From Paenibacillus nanensis (GTDB lineage: Bacteria > Bacillota > Bacilli > Paenibacillales > Paenibacillaceae), in assembly GCF_003583765.1 (NCBI RefSeq), contig NZ_QXQA01000001.1:708840-772839 (forward strand): 64,000 nucleotides of DNA, read 5' to 3'. The translations under genes and the position numbers were made by a program. Below are positions 44,926 to 54,723 of the stretch, one piece after another. Under the pieces are notes generated by a model that was not told where the DNA came from, did not search any database, and saw only the letters and a program-made list of their open reading frames with translations. Each line of letters begins with the position of its first letter. Within the stretch, counting starts at the first letter, position 1.

Positions 44926-45828
44926 ATGAAGCTGAGCAGAGGCGACAAAACGCTGCATGTTATCATCTATATCCTTCTGACCATTCTGGGGTTTGTCACC
45001 TTGTACCCATTCTGGAACTCCGCGGTCATCTCGTTTAACCTCGGCATCGATACGGCCAAAGGCGGCATTACGTTCTGGCCTAGAGTATTCACGCTGGACA
45101 ATTACGAGATCGTGCTGCAGGATACGCGGATTGTGAAGGCGTTCGGCGTATCGGTGCTTCGAACGATTGTCGGGACGTTCCTGTCCATTCTGTTCACGGC
45201 TCTGTTCGCGTACGGCATGTCGATGAAAGGCGTCGTATTCAAAAAGTTCTACATGGTGTTCGCCGTTATCACGATGTATTTCAGCGGAGGGCTCATCCCC
45301 TCTTTCCTTGTCAACATGGAGCTGGGATTGATGAATACGTTCTGGGTGCTCGTTATCCCGACCATCATCAGCGTTTACAACATGATCATATTCCGGACGT
45401 TCTTTATGGGACTGCCGAACGGGCTGGAGGAATCGGCCCGAATTGACGGCTGCAGCCCCTTCGGCGTCTTTTTCCGGATCGTGCTTCCGCTGTCGGGGCC
45501 GGTTATCGCGACCTTATCGCTGTTCACGGCCGTCTACCACTGGAACGATTGGTTTACGGCAACGATTTATATCGATAAGGCGGATCTATTCCCGATTCAG
45601 ACGATGCTCCAGCAAATTATGAACTCGAACATTATGACGGAGCAGCTGACAATGGCGACCAAAGGCAACGCCGCCGCGGCGGACGCGATGAGCCGCATGC
45701 AAAGCGTGACGACCAAGTCGCTGACGATGGCGACGATGATGGTCGCGACGCTGCCGATTATTCTGGTGTACCCGTTCGTGCAGCGCTTCTTCGTCAAAGG
45801 CGTCCTAGTCGGCTCGCTGAAAGAGTAA
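44926..45828 (+). CDS. LplC-type sugar ABC transporter permease (module 2)
   Basis: A 300-residue permease, six membrane segments, EAA loop LEESARIDGCSPFGVFFRIVLPLSG. The long final cytoplasmic loop MLQQIMNSNIMTEQL to MSRMQSVTTKSLTMATMMV and end YPFVQRFFVKGVLVGSLKE are typical of LplC/YtcP proteins. It follows the LplB-type gene after 37 bases and is its channel partner. Confidence 0.93.
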   Translation: MKLSRGDKTLHVIIYILLTILGFVTLYPFWNSAVISFNLGIDTAKGGITFWPRVFTLDNYEIVLQDTRIVKAFGVSVLRTIVGTFLSILFTALFAYGMSMKGVVFKKFYMVFAVITMYFSGGLIPSFLVNMELGLMNTFWVLVIPTIISVYNMIIFRTFFMGLPNGLEESARIDGCSPFGVFFRIVLPLSGPVIATLSLFTAVYHWNDWFTATIYIDKADLFPIQTMLQQIMNSNIMTEQLTMATKGNAAAADAMSRMQSVTTKSLTMATMMVATLPIILVYPFVQRFFVKGVLVGSLKE

Positions 45829-45893
45829 GCAAGATATTCCTTCCTCGCTGCAGATTCAAAAGTTCACTTATTCATTCCGGCTAAAAACCGGGC

Positions 45894-45944
45894 CCCGCGA
45901 AAGTAATCGGAATTTACATCGAAGCTTCACTTCACTTTCGTGGG
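45894..45944 (+). repeat. Inverted repeat between permease and binding-protein genes
   Basis: CCCGCGAAAGT and ACTTTCGTGGG form an 11-bp stem (one G-T pair) around a 29-base loop within the 233-base gap. There is no T-run, so an mRNA processing or stabilising hairpin at the 5' end of the binding-protein message is more likely than a terminator. Confidence 0.55.
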
Positions 45945-46061
45945 TATATGAGATATTCGATGTCGAATAGACGTCCAGTTACACTTCATGATCAAAAGCG
46001 GACTTTACAGGCGGCGGGGATGAATATAGATTTGAACGAAAATAGGGGAGGCAAGTACAGG

Positions 46062-47726
46062 ATGAAAAAGACAAAGAAGCTTTTGTCCGGGGTGTTCACG
46101 CTAGCTCTGGCCGGCGCGCTCGCTTTGAGCGGCTGCTCGGGCAGCAATAATTCCGGCGGCAGCACGAACGCTGGCGAAACCAACACGGGCAGCAGCAATT
46201 CCGGATCGGCGACCGAGTCGAACGGCTTCAAATTTGGGGAAACGCCGTTTACGTTCACGTATTACGTCAATTACGATTGGTGGACAACGGAGCCTTGGGG
46301 CGCGAGCCCGAACAGCAAGTGGGTGCAGGATAATCTTCACATCACGGTCGAGCCGATTCAATCCGGCGGCGCGGCTGCTCAAAAGCTGAGCACCATGATT
46401 GCCTCCAAAGAATTGCCGGACGCCATTATGATGGACCGCGGTCCGGACGTAGAGCGTCTGCGTCAAGCCGGCGCGCTGGTCGCGCTCGACGATTATATCG
46501 AGAAATACCCGAACCTGAAGAAATGGGCAGGGGAAGAAACGCTGAACATGCTCAGATCGCCGGACGGTAAAATTTATCAGTTCCCGAACTGGTATACTTC
46601 CGCTCCGACAGGCAACGACGGCTGGTTCGTCAACAAAAAGATTTACGAAGAGCTTGGCAGACCGAAGCTGGAAACGTTCGACGACCTGTATGCTTATCTG
46701 AAAAAAGTGCAGGAAACGTATCCCGACGTTGTGCCTCTGGAAGTCGGCCGCGGCGCGCAGGGCGTAGAGGTGATGTTCGCCGGTTTCGCTAACGATCATC
46801 CAAGCCAATTCAGTTACATGAAAGCGTATACGAAGGACGATAAGCTTGCTACAATCTATGAAAACGAAGCTTACAAAGAAACGTTGACCTTCGCGAGCAA
46901 GCTGTTCCGAGAAGGGCTGATTACGCAGGACGCGCTGACGCAGAAGGAAGACCAGGTGAAGGAGAAGCTGGCGACGGGCCGCGTGGCGGTATTCGTAGGC
47001 GGCAACGCGACGAACCTGGGCCGCGAAGGCCACAACGCTTTGCGGGCAGCCGATCCGAATGCGGGATACGAATTCATCTGGCCTCTGATCAAGCCGGGCG
47101 TAGACAAAAACAAAGTGTACCCGAACGGCTACAATGCGCTGGGCTGGAATGTCAACGTCATTACAACGAACGCTGAAAATCCGGAAGCGATCTTCGCCTA
47201 CCTGGATTGGATGACCGGCGAAGAAGGCCAGCGCATTATGTTCTTCGGTCCGCAAGGCCGCTACTGGGATGAAGTGGACGCCGACGGCGCACCGATTCCG
47301 AACGACAAGTGGTTCTCCACTCCGCAGGAGGAGAAGGACAAGGATAAGCTGGAAGCTTACGTATGGGCGGGCAACGCGACTTACGTCGATACGACCAAAT
47401 CGAAGATCGAAGCGAATCTCCCTGAGGAGCAGCGCAACTGGGGGGCCGTCGCCCAGCTGAACGTTTCTTGGAAAACGTCGTATAACAATACGCAGTTCAA
47501 CAATATCGATCCGGCTCCGGAAACGGACGAAGGCATTATTCTTCAACAAGTGAACGAGCTGGCTACCGAATACTTCGGCAAAATGCTGTTCGCTCAAAGC
47601 GACGCGGAAGTGGCGAGCCTGATTGAAGAGGCGAAGGAGCAAACGAACGCGCTCGGCTATGAAAAAGTGCTGGAGTTCCGAACGAAGGCTTGGCAAGAAA
47701 ATCTGGCAAAGATGAGCGGAAACTAA
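46062..47726 (+). CDS. LplA-type substrate-binding lipoprotein (module 2)
   Basis: A 554-residue extracellular binding protein with a type II signal peptide (lipobox LSGC, lipidated C25) and a long Ser/Asn/Gly linker. Landmarks include PDAIMMDRGPDVERLRQAGALVAL and GKIYQFPNWYT. The large size is typical of LplA proteins. The start is ATG 46062, eleven bases after GGGGAGG; an upstream in-frame ATG at 45948 would disrupt the signal peptide. It delivers substrate to the two upstream permeases. The regulator and kinase genes follow. Confidence 0.93.
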   Translation: MKKTKKLLSGVFTLALAGALALSGCSGSNNSGGSTNAGETNTGSSNSGSATESNGFKFGETPFTFTYYVNYDWWTTEPWGASPNSKWVQDNLHITVEPIQSGGAAAQKLSTMIASKELPDAIMMDRGPDVERLRQAGALVALDDYIEKYPNLKKWAGEETLNMLRSPDGKIYQFPNWYTSAPTGNDGWFVNKKIYEELGRPKLETFDDLYAYLKKVQETYPDVVPLEVGRGAQGVEVMFAGFANDHPSQFSYMKAYTKDDKLATIYENEAYKETLTFASKLFREGLITQDALTQKEDQVKEKLATGRVAVFVGGNATNLGREGHNALRAADPNAGYEFIWPLIKPGVDKNKVYPNGYNALGWNVNVITTNAENPEAIFAYLDWMTGEEGQRIMFFGPQGRYWDEVDADGAPIPNDKWFSTPQEEKDKDKLEAYVWAGNATYVDTTKSKIEANLPEEQRNWGAVAQLNVSWKTSYNNTQFNNIDPAPETDEGIILQQVNELATEYFGKMLFAQSDAEVASLIEEAKEQTNALGYEKVLEFRTKAWQENLAKMSGN

Positions 47727-47740
47727 TCCGCATCCATAGC

Positions 47741-47770
47741 AAGAGGATATACGGTGACGTATATCCTCTT
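47741..47770 (+). terminator. Intercistronic hairpin before the module 2 regulator
   Basis: A perfect 13-bp stem (AAGAGGATATACG with its complement) on a GTGA tetraloop. A proper T-run is missing, so it may be a leaky terminator or an mRNA processing signal lowering expression of the two-component genes. Confidence 0.6.
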
Positions 47771-47822
47771 CTTGGGCTTTCCCAGGATGCCTTCGGCAAC
47801 AAATCAACAGGACGGTGATGGC

Positions 47823-49394
47823 ATGTATAAAGTGGTGTTGGTCGATGATGAGGAGCTGGAGCTGCTGGGCATTCAAAAGCTGGTGCCTTGGAAGGAGCTT
47901 CAAATGGAAGTGATGGCGGCTTGTCCGGACGGCTTTACGGCGCTGAAATATTTGGAGGAAAACGAAGCCGATCTGCTGGTCTCCGATATCCGGATGCCGA
48001 TCATGTCGGGACTTGAGCTGGCAAGCAAGGCGCAGAAGCTGCATCCCGGCCTTAAGCTGCTCTTCGTCAGCGGCTACGAAGACTTTCAATATGCGAAGCA
48101 AGCCTTGTCCATGCAGGCTAGCGGGTACATTCTAAAACCGGTCAACGACAATGAAATGATCGGCGCGCTGCAAGCGGTGAGGGCGGCTCTTGATGAAGAG
48201 AACGGACAGAAGACGCGCGAGCGGTCGATTCAGGAATCGATGGTCTATTTGAAAAATGAGCTGTTGGAGCGCTGCCTAGAAGGAACGCCGGACTGCGACA
48301 CGGCCATTACGCTGATTGAGCAGTTCAATCTGGGACCGCATACCGGCAGCCTGCGCGCCGCGGTGATGGAGCTCGAAGAGCCGGATTGGCGAAGCCTGCC
48401 TTACGGGAACGCCGATCGGCCGGATGACCAATCGGCGCGGCTGTTCGACGCGGTGTCGCAGCTTTGTCAATCGTCCGGCATCGGGATGTATTGCAAGCTG
48501 TCTCCCCGCAGATTGGCTGTCGTTCTCGAGGAGTCGGCGGAGCCTTCGCGCTTGCAGCGGATTATGGAAGAAATGAATGAGCGATATGCCGTTACGCTGA
48601 CGACCGGCTTAGGCCGCGAAGTGCAGAGTCTTGACGATCTTCACCGTTCTTATACCGAAGCCTGCAAGGCCTTGTCGATGAAAATGTTCCAAGGCAAAGG
48701 CAAGCTCATCGCTTATTCGGAGGCCAGAGCGGAAGCGCAGGACAGCGCCCTGAACATCGAATCGACTGTCGATTCGCTGCTTGTTGCCATGTCGGGCTAC
48801 GACTTGGTAGGCATCGTGGACCGGATGGAGGAGCTGTTCCAGCAGGTGAAAAATATCGAAAATCCATCGGCCGTCCGCAATTATTCCTTGTTTGTCATCA
48901 GCCGGCTGGATACCTATTTGAACGGGCTGAACGAAAGCCTGTTTTCGCTGACGCAGAAGGAAGGACAAACGATGGACCGTCTGTTTCAGTTCGAAACGAT
49001 TGACGATATCCATTCGTGGCTGCGGCGAAGAATATTTGAAATTTCGGAGCACCTCCACAATAAGAAGCGGCGGAAAAATATGAAGCTGATCGGCCAAATT
49101 CAGCGCTATATCGACGAGCGGCTCGGCGACAGCCTTTCCTTGAAGGAGGTCGCGCAGGCGTTTTCTTTTTCCCCGAATTATTTGGGCCATCTGTTCAAGG
49201 AAGAGACGGGGGAGCTGTTCAGCGATTATATGAACCGGCAGCGGATGGAGCTGGCGAAACGGCTGCTTAGCGATACGTCAATGAAGGTGTACGAGGTGGC
49301 GGACCGCGTTGGCGCAAGCACGCTCGCTTACTTCAGCAAGCAGTTCAAGGATTACACCGGGCTTACGCCGGGCGAGTACCGCAAGCAGCTGTAA
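47823..49394 (+). CDS. YesN-like AraC-type response regulator (module 2)
   Basis: A 523-residue regulator. The receiver has DDEE at 8-11, phosphoacceptor D55 in LLVSDIRMP and YILKP. The C-terminal AraC double helix-turn-helix is at about 425-520 (DSLSLKEVAQAFSFSPNYLGHLFKEETG, then YFSKQFKDYTGLTPGEYRKQL). It is paired with the histidine kinase 59 bases downstream. It presumably activates the LplBC/A genes upstream in response to extracellular sugar. The start is ATG 47823; the open frame extends to 47754 without a ribosome site. Confidence 0.92.
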   Translation: MYKVVLVDDEELELLGIQKLVPWKELQMEVMAACPDGFTALKYLEENEADLLVSDIRMPIMSGLELASKAQKLHPGLKLLFVSGYEDFQYAKQALSMQASGYILKPVNDNEMIGALQAVRAALDEENGQKTRERSIQESMVYLKNELLERCLEGTPDCDTAITLIEQFNLGPHTGSLRAAVMELEEPDWRSLPYGNADRPDDQSARLFDAVSQLCQSSGIGMYCKLSPRRLAVVLEESAEPSRLQRIMEEMNERYAVTLTTGLGREVQSLDDLHRSYTEACKALSMKMFQGKGKLIAYSEARAEAQDSALNIESTVDSLLVAMSGYDLVGIVDRMEELFQQVKNIENPSAVRNYSLFVISRLDTYLNGLNESLFSLTQKEGQTMDRLFQFETIDDIHSWLRRRIFEISEHLHNKKRRKNMKLIGQIQRYIDERLGDSLSLKEVAQAFSFSPNYLGHLFKEETGELFSDYMNRQRMELAKRLLSDTSMKVYEVADRVGASTLAYFSKQFKDYTGLTPGEYRKQL

Positions 49395-49452
49395 CCGCGC
49401 CTATAGCGCATGCTTTCATGCAAGTTTAACTTCCAAAGGAGAGACTGATCCC

Positions 49453-51213
49453 GTGAAGAAAAAACCGATGCTGCCTTTTGGCTATAAGCTGATGGCCTCT
49501 TACTTGCTGATGGCGCTTTTTCCCGTGGTCATCATCGGCTATTACGCCTACACGACGTCGGTCCAGTCCATCCGGGAGCAAGCCGCCTCCTCGATCGAAG
49601 GCACCTTGCAGCAGACCAAAGAAAACGTGCAGTTCAGGCTTCAGCTGCTCAGCCGGACGACAGACCAGCTCTACTGGGATTACGCGCTGCAGGAGGACTT
49701 GCGGCTCAAAAACAACGGCTGGGGCATTTACAATACGACGATCAAGTCCGTGGAGCCTAAGCTGTTGAACGCGGTTAATCTTACGCCGCATAAGGCGCTG
49801 CTACGTCTGTACATCACTAACGAGCAATTCCCGGAGATGTACGCGCTCCACCCGCCGGGCACGGATCCCCTCATCCGGATGGAGACGTTCGAGCTGCTTC
49901 ATTTAAACCGGATTGAGGACAAATATTGGTATAAGACGCTGCCTGTCGTAAAAGAAGGGGATGTCGACGAAAACTTTTATTGGATGCAAGTAGAGGAGGA
50001 CCGCAAGGTCGGAAATTTGTCTCTGATGCGCCGGATGTACGATTACGAGGATATGAAGCAGATCGGCTTTATCCGCGTCGTGTCCAAGATCGACCAGCTG
50101 CTTAGCGGCGTTCATTACGAGAAGCTGGGCGAAAGCAGCTCCGTCATCGTGCTGGACAGCGTGAACGAAATGATATACGCATCGTCGCCGGATGCGGGAC
50201 GGTATCCGCTGCTTACAAAGTGGGAGCCGGAGTGGGAGAAGGGGCATTTGACGGTGCGGCAGCAGCTTACGGACGTTGGCTGGACGCTTGTTGCGCTTGT
50301 TCCGGACGATCAGATGGAGAAGCAGCTCGGCAAGGTGAAGCGGATGACCGTCCTGATCTGCATCGGCAGCTTTATTATGCTTGCGGGGGCAAGTCTGATC
50401 GTTTCACGGTTTTTGACCGTGCGGATCACGAAGATTATTCATTCGCTGAACGCCTTCCGGGAAGGAAGGTTCAATAAGCGAATTCAATATAGCGGCAATG
50501 ACGAGTTTTATTATATCGCGGAAGCGTTTAACGAGATGGGCGGCTACATCAATACGCTGATCAAAGAGGTGTATGTGGTGCAGATGGAAAAAAAGGGAGC
50601 GGAGCTGAAGGCGCTGCAGGCGCAGATCAATCCGCATTTCCTTTATAACACGCTGTCGTCGATCAGCCGGCTCGGCAAGCTCGGGGAAATCGAGAGGCTG
50701 GACCAGATGGTGATGGGGCTCGCGAAGTTCTATCGTCTTACGCTCAATAACGGCAAGATGATCATTCCGGCGCAGCTGGAAATCGAGCAGGCCCAGGCGT
50801 ATATCGCGATCCAAAAAATTAAATACGGCAGCAGGCTCGACGTCTTCTACGATATCGGCGCCGAGGTGTATGGCTATAAGACGGTTAAGCTCATTTTGCA
50901 GCCGTTCATCGAGAATGTGCTGGAGCATGCGCTTTATCAGCCGACGATTCAAATTAAAGTCAGCGCCCGCGCGCGGGACGGCATGCTTGATTTCCGGATC
51001 GTGGACGACGGCATCGGAATGAAGCCGGACACGCTTAAGCAGATATGGTCGGGAGAACCGAAAAGAGCCGGAGGATACGGCATTCGCAATGTCGATGAAC
51101 GAATTAAGCTGTATTACGGCCAGGAGTATGGCGTCTCTATTGGCAGCGTCTATGGAGGCGGGACGACCGTACGCATCCTTCTGCCGATGAACAAGCAAGA
51201 CGAGTCCGCTTGA
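49453..51213 (+). CDS. YesM-like sensor histidine kinase (module 2)
   Basis: A 586-residue kinase with an N-terminal membrane segment (about 14-34), an extracellular Cache-like sensor (about 35-285), a second segment (about 297-320), HAMP (about 322-372), and a phosphoacceptor histidine near residue 395 in QAQINPHFLYNTLSS. The HATPase domain has FIENVLEHAL, DDGIGMKPD and GGYGIRNVDERIKLYYG. GTG 49453 has AAAGGAG upstream. It signals to the preceding YesN-like protein. Confidence 0.92.
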   Translation: MKKKPMLPFGYKLMASYLLMALFPVVIIGYYAYTTSVQSIREQAASSIEGTLQQTKENVQFRLQLLSRTTDQLYWDYALQEDLRLKNNGWGIYNTTIKSVEPKLLNAVNLTPHKALLRLYITNEQFPEMYALHPPGTDPLIRMETFELLHLNRIEDKYWYKTLPVVKEGDVDENFYWMQVEEDRKVGNLSLMRRMYDYEDMKQIGFIRVVSKIDQLLSGVHYEKLGESSSVIVLDSVNEMIYASSPDAGRYPLLTKWEPEWEKGHLTVRQQLTDVGWTLVALVPDDQMEKQLGKVKRMTVLICIGSFIMLAGASLIVSRFLTVRITKIIHSLNAFREGRFNKRIQYSGNDEFYYIAEAFNEMGGYINTLIKEVYVVQMEKKGAELKALQAQINPHFLYNTLSSISRLGKLGEIERLDQMVMGLAKFYRLTLNNGKMIIPAQLEIEQAQAYIAIQKIKYGSRLDVFYDIGAEVYGYKTVKLILQPFIENVLEHALYQPTIQIKVSARARDGMLDFRIVDDGIGMKPDTLKQIWSGEPKRAGGYGIRNVDERIKLYYGQEYGVSIGSVYGGGTTVRILLPMNKQDESA

Positions 51214-51273
51214 AATGACGGCCGCCTTCAGGCATCATGAAGCTAATAACGTTATGACCAGGAGGACATCGAA

Positions 51274-52152
51274 ATGGGAATCTCCATTGGGCTTGCGGGC
51301 TGGGGAGATCACGACTCGTTATATCCGTCCGGGACGAAGCCGGGTGACAAGCTGAAGGTATACGGCAGCCACTTTCCAGTCGTCGAGGTGGACAGTACCT
51401 TTTACGCCATACAACCGAAGGAGCGGTTCGCCGCATGGGTGAGCGGGTCGCCGGCGAGCCTGCGGTTTGTCGTGAAGGCTTATCAGGGGATGACCGGGCA
51501 TCAGCGCGGTCCGGCCGCCGCCGCCAATGATCCGGAGGCAATGGCCGAGGCGTTCCGGCGGATGCTGGAGCCGGCGGTCGAGAGCGGCCGGTTGACCGCA
51601 GCCCTGTTTCAATATCCGCCTTGGTTCGATTGCACGAGCCGCAATGTGAAGGAGCTTCGCGACATGAAGCGCAGAATGGCGGGCATTCCATGCGCGCTCG
51701 AATTCAGGCATCAGAGCTGGTTCGACGGCGGCATGGGCGAGAGAACGCTGCAGTTCATGCGGGAGGAGGGCTGGATTCACAGCGTCTGCGACGAGCCGCA
51801 GGCGGGCATCGGCAGCATTCCGACCGTCCTTGAAGTGACGGACGCGGAGACTACCATCGTGCGCTTTCACGGGAGGAATGCGGCGAATTGGAACAATGGC
51901 GGGGGACCGAATTGGCGCGAGGTTCGTTATTTATATCAGTACTCCGATGAGGAGCTGCTGGAGTGGAAGGCGAAGCTGGAGCAGCTTCAGGAGAAAAGCA
52001 AGGAGATTGCCGTCATTTTCAACAATAATTCGGGCGGACATGCCGCGGGCAACGCCAAGACGATGATGGCGATGCTCGGACAGAAAAAGCCGGACGGCGG
52101 GGAGCCGCTTGCCCCCCTTCCGTCCGGCCCTGAGCAGCTGGAGCTGTTTTAG
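51274..52152 (+). CDS. DUF72-family TIM-barrel protein
   Basis: A 292-residue DUF72 protein. Family landmarks are the N-terminal GISIGLAGWGDHDSLYP, FPVVEVDSTFYAIQP, FVVKAYQGMTGH, ALEFRHQSWFD, VRFHGRNAANW and a final IFNNNSGGHAAGNAKTM. The fold is a TIM barrel; the reaction is unknown. AGGAGG precedes ATG. The stop codon sits inside a hairpin terminator shared with the converging gene. Confidence 0.9.
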   Translation: MGISIGLAGWGDHDSLYPSGTKPGDKLKVYGSHFPVVEVDSTFYAIQPKERFAAWVSGSPASLRFVVKAYQGMTGHQRGPAAAANDPEAMAEAFRRMLEPAVESGRLTAALFQYPPWFDCTSRNVKELRDMKRRMAGIPCALEFRHQSWFDGGMGERTLQFMREEGWIHSVCDEPQAGIGSIPTVLEVTDAETTIVRFHGRNAANWNNGGGPNWREVRYLYQYSDEELLEWKAKLEQLQEKSKEIAVIFNNNSGGHAAGNAKTMMAMLGQKKPDGGEPLAPLPSGPEQLELF

Positions 52153-52170
52153 CTCCCGGCTGCTTTTTTT
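52133..52170 (+). terminator. Terminator overlapping the DUF72 stop codon
   Basis: AGCAG-CTGGAGCT and AGCTCCCGG-CTGCT pair with small mismatches around GTTTT. Seven T residues follow. Confidence 0.7.
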
Positions 52171-53314
52171 AGTATTTCAGCTTCAGCAGTCCTCTTTCCT
52201 CCACGAAGGTGGAGGTATTAAACAGCAGCAGCGCATTGTCGATACCGTTCTGTTCCATATAATCGCTGATGCTGCCGTTATAATAACGGATATCGATCAT
52301 ATGGATCTCCCGCACATGATTCGTTAGAAAGGGAACCATGCTGTGCGCGTAGGAATCTTTGATGAGCAGCAGCTTCTCCAAGTCGGCCTGCCCGGCTGCG
52401 AGCCGGCTTTTTAATATAACTAGCGCGTGGACGCCGCCTTGGAAGTAGGAATATTTATCTTTCTTCTCCAAGAAGCTGTCGTCATATATGCGGTTTCGCG
52501 TCTCATCCGTATCTGCGATATACATTTCGGTCTCGACCGGCTGCTTCGGTTCGTAGACTTGGACGGAATCCGGCTGGGCCGTTCCGAACTGGCCGCGCGT
52601 ATGGTAGCTGCCGAGGAACGAATCCGTCACGGTGCGGATGTTGAAAGCGTCCTCGGCGAGCGGCTCCCAGCCCATCGTTTCGGCATAGGCGCGGTAGGCC
52701 AGATAAGCGCCGTAAGTAGTCCAATGGTGATCGGTACGGTAGAACAGGTCTTTACCGCTGTCGTCAGGCTTCAAAAAATCAAATCCGTTCAGGAACCCTA
52801 TTTGATCTCTAACCTTTTCTTCTATATATTGATGAACCTGACGCTGCGGGTATACCGTAGCGAGCCATGGCAGCTTCTCCGGATAGATGCCGACGGAATT
52901 AGGCGACAGGAGGAAGCGAATATCGGCTCCCGGGCGGTTAGCCGCCAATTGCTTCATCGCATCCGTGTATTCCTCCAGCTCCGCGTAATCCGGCTCCCCG
53001 AATTTTTCAAACAGGAAGCCGTCCTTGCCGTAATAGATGCCGTTGTTTTCTTTTTGCAGCCGAAGCTGTTCCATGACGGATTTAGCGGCAATCCAGCTTG
53101 GGCGGAACGGGAAGTGATCCGTTACATAGAGCTCCGCTTCGTCCGCGAACCGCTTCGACCAGACATTGTCCCAGGTCAGCTTCGGCGCTTCCTGCAAGCT
53201 GCGGTTCTCGTTTTCGGAAAAAGTTTCGTTAGGCAGCATGAAAAAGAAGAGAGACATAGCGCCAAGCAGGGTGAGAAAGCCCCAGACGTACAAGCGGTCT
53301 ATTGTTTTGTTCAT
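52169..53314 (-). CDS. DHHW-family protein (AlgJ-like partner of an MBOAT acyltransferase)
   Basis: A 381-residue protein with one N-terminal membrane anchor (about 10-27) and an extracellular SGNH/AlgJ-like domain. The naming motif is present as FYRTDHHWTTYGAYLAY (about residue 195-212), preceded by ENRSLQEAPKL. LIKDSYAHSMVPFL supplies the serine block seen in AlgJ/AlgX-type acetyltransferases. Such proteins move acetyl groups from the MBOAT partner to a polymer at the cell surface. Its gene follows the MBOAT gene by 21 bases in the same direction. Confidence 0.88.
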   Translation of the reverse strand: MNKTIDRLYVWGFLTLLGAMSLFFFMLPNETFSENENRSLQEAPKLTWDNVWSKRFADEAELYVTDHFPFRPSWIAAKSVMEQLRLQKENNGIYYGKDGFLFEKFGEPDYAELEEYTDAMKQLAANRPGADIRFLLSPNSVGIYPEKLPWLATVYPQRQVHQYIEEKVRDQIGFLNGFDFLKPDDSGKDLFYRTDHHWTTYGAYLAYRAYAETMGWEPLAEDAFNIRTVTDSFLGSYHTRGQFGTAQPDSVQVYEPKQPVETEMYIADTDETRNRIYDDSFLEKKDKYSYFQGGVHALVILKSRLAAGQADLEKLLLIKDSYAHSMVPFLTNHVREIHMIDIRYYNGSISDYMEQNGIDNALLLFNTSTFVEERGLLKLKY

Positions 53315-53335
53315 CGTTAGCAGGCACCTCTTGTT

Positions 53336-54715
53336 CTAAAAGCGGAAATACAAAAACGGATTAAACGTCGCATCGACCAAATACGCGATGGACATCAGGA
53401 ACAGCAGCCCGTGCCAGACAAGCGCGGCTCCGGAAGGAACAACCGCTCGTTTCGGTTTTTGCAGGGACGCGGCGACGAGAACGGCGAGCAGAACCGCATT
53501 CGTATACAGCAGGTACAAGGAATGGCTGTCGAACAAGGACTCCCCGTTTGCGCCGAACATAGCCGCGAAATAACCGCCGATATTCGGGAGCTCCTCTATC
53601 GCAAAGAATACCCAGCCGAACAGAATGAGGAGCAAAGCGTAGCCGTGGCGAACCCAGCCAGGCAGACGCTGCAGCAGCCCGAGCAAAAACCATTTCTCCA
53701 CAATAAGGATGACGGCGAAATAGATCCCCCACAAAAGGAAGTTCCAGCTGGCCCCATGCCAAATGCCCGTAAGCGACCATACGATCACGATGTTGCGAAG
53801 CTGTACCGCAAGTCCGCGCCGGTTGCCGCCGAGCGGAATGTAGACATATTCCCGAAACCAGGTGCCGAGCGATATATGCCAGCGCCGCCAAAAATCGGTG
53901 ACGCTTTGAGCCGTATAAGGCTTATTGAAATTTTCGTTAAAGCGGAAGCCGAACATAAGGCCGAGTCCGATCGCCATATCGGAATAACCGCTGAAGTCGA
54001 AATAAATTTGGAACGCGAAGGCGATTATCCCTATCCAAGCGGTTAGCGCGGGTAGGGATGCCGCGTGCTCGGCGGAGACGCTGTTCCAGACGAGGCCGAT
54101 ATTGTTGGCGAGCAGCACCTTTTTGGCGAGACCGACCGTAAAGCGGCGTACGCCCTCCGCAAACATTTCGTTATTGACGATACGGTGGCGAAGCTCTTCC
54201 GCGATCGTATTGTACCGGACAATCGGCCCTGCCACCAGCTGCGGAAACAGCGCCACGAACGCCGCGAAGTCGATCCAATTGCGCTGCGCCTTCGCCTCCC
54301 GGCGGTACACGTCAATGATGTAGGACATCGATTGGAACGTGTAGAACGATACCCCGATCGGAAGCGGGAGCTCCGTCAGCGGAATATCCGTTCCCAGCAA
54401 TCCGTTTAGGCTCCCGATCAAAAAGTCGGCATATTTGAAATAACCGAGCACCGCCAAGTTGACCGTAATGGATGCGATAAGCACCGCTTTGCGGCGCGCT
54501 TGTCCCAGCTTCGGATGCTCCAGCAGCAGCCCGAAGCCATAGTCGGCCGCCGTCGACAGCAGCATGAGCGCGATATAGACGGGCTCGCCCCATGCGTAGA
54601 AAATAAGGCTTGCCGCGAGCAAAATCGCATTTTTGAGCCGGCGCGGCGAAATGAAATAAAGCAGCAGGACGGCCGGCAAAAAAACAAACAGGAAAAAGAG
54701 ACTGCTGAATACCAT
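53336..54715 (-). CDS. MBOAT-family O-acyltransferase (AlgI/DltB-like)
   Basis: A 459-residue polytopic membrane protein with about 10-12 hydrophobic segments. The MBOAT signatures are present: FWRRWHISLGTWFREYVYIPLGG and the catalytic histidine region LTGIWHGASWNFLLWG. PIGVSFYTFQSMSYIIDVYR is also typical. It is expected to carry acetyl groups across the membrane for O-acetylation of an exported polysaccharide or wall polymer, handing them to the DHHW protein. The upstream lipoprotein gene ends eight bases before it starts, so the three genes form one operon. Confidence 0.92.
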   Translation of the reverse strand: MVFSSLFFLFVFLPAVLLLYFISPRRLKNAILLAASLIFYAWGEPVYIALMLLSTAADYGFGLLLEHPKLGQARRKAVLIASITVNLAVLGYFKYADFLIGSLNGLLGTDIPLTELPLPIGVSFYTFQSMSYIIDVYRREAKAQRNWIDFAAFVALFPQLVAGPIVRYNTIAEELRHRIVNNEMFAEGVRRFTVGLAKKVLLANNIGLVWNSVSAEHAASLPALTAWIGIIAFAFQIYFDFSGYSDMAIGLGLMFGFRFNENFNKPYTAQSVTDFWRRWHISLGTWFREYVYIPLGGNRRGLAVQLRNIVIVWSLTGIWHGASWNFLLWGIYFAVILIVEKWFLLGLLQRLPGWVRHGYALLLILFGWVFFAIEELPNIGGYFAAMFGANGESLFDSHSLYLLYTNAVLLAVLVAASLQKPKRAVVPSGAALVWHGLLFLMSIAYLVDATFNPFLYFRF

Positions 54716-54723
54716 TGGCTGCG

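Noticed and set aside
46101..48101. 666-codon open frame on the minus strand
   Set aside because: It is antisense to the binding-protein and response-regulator genes, has no ribosome site and no recognisable domain. It is a shadow of high-GC codon use.
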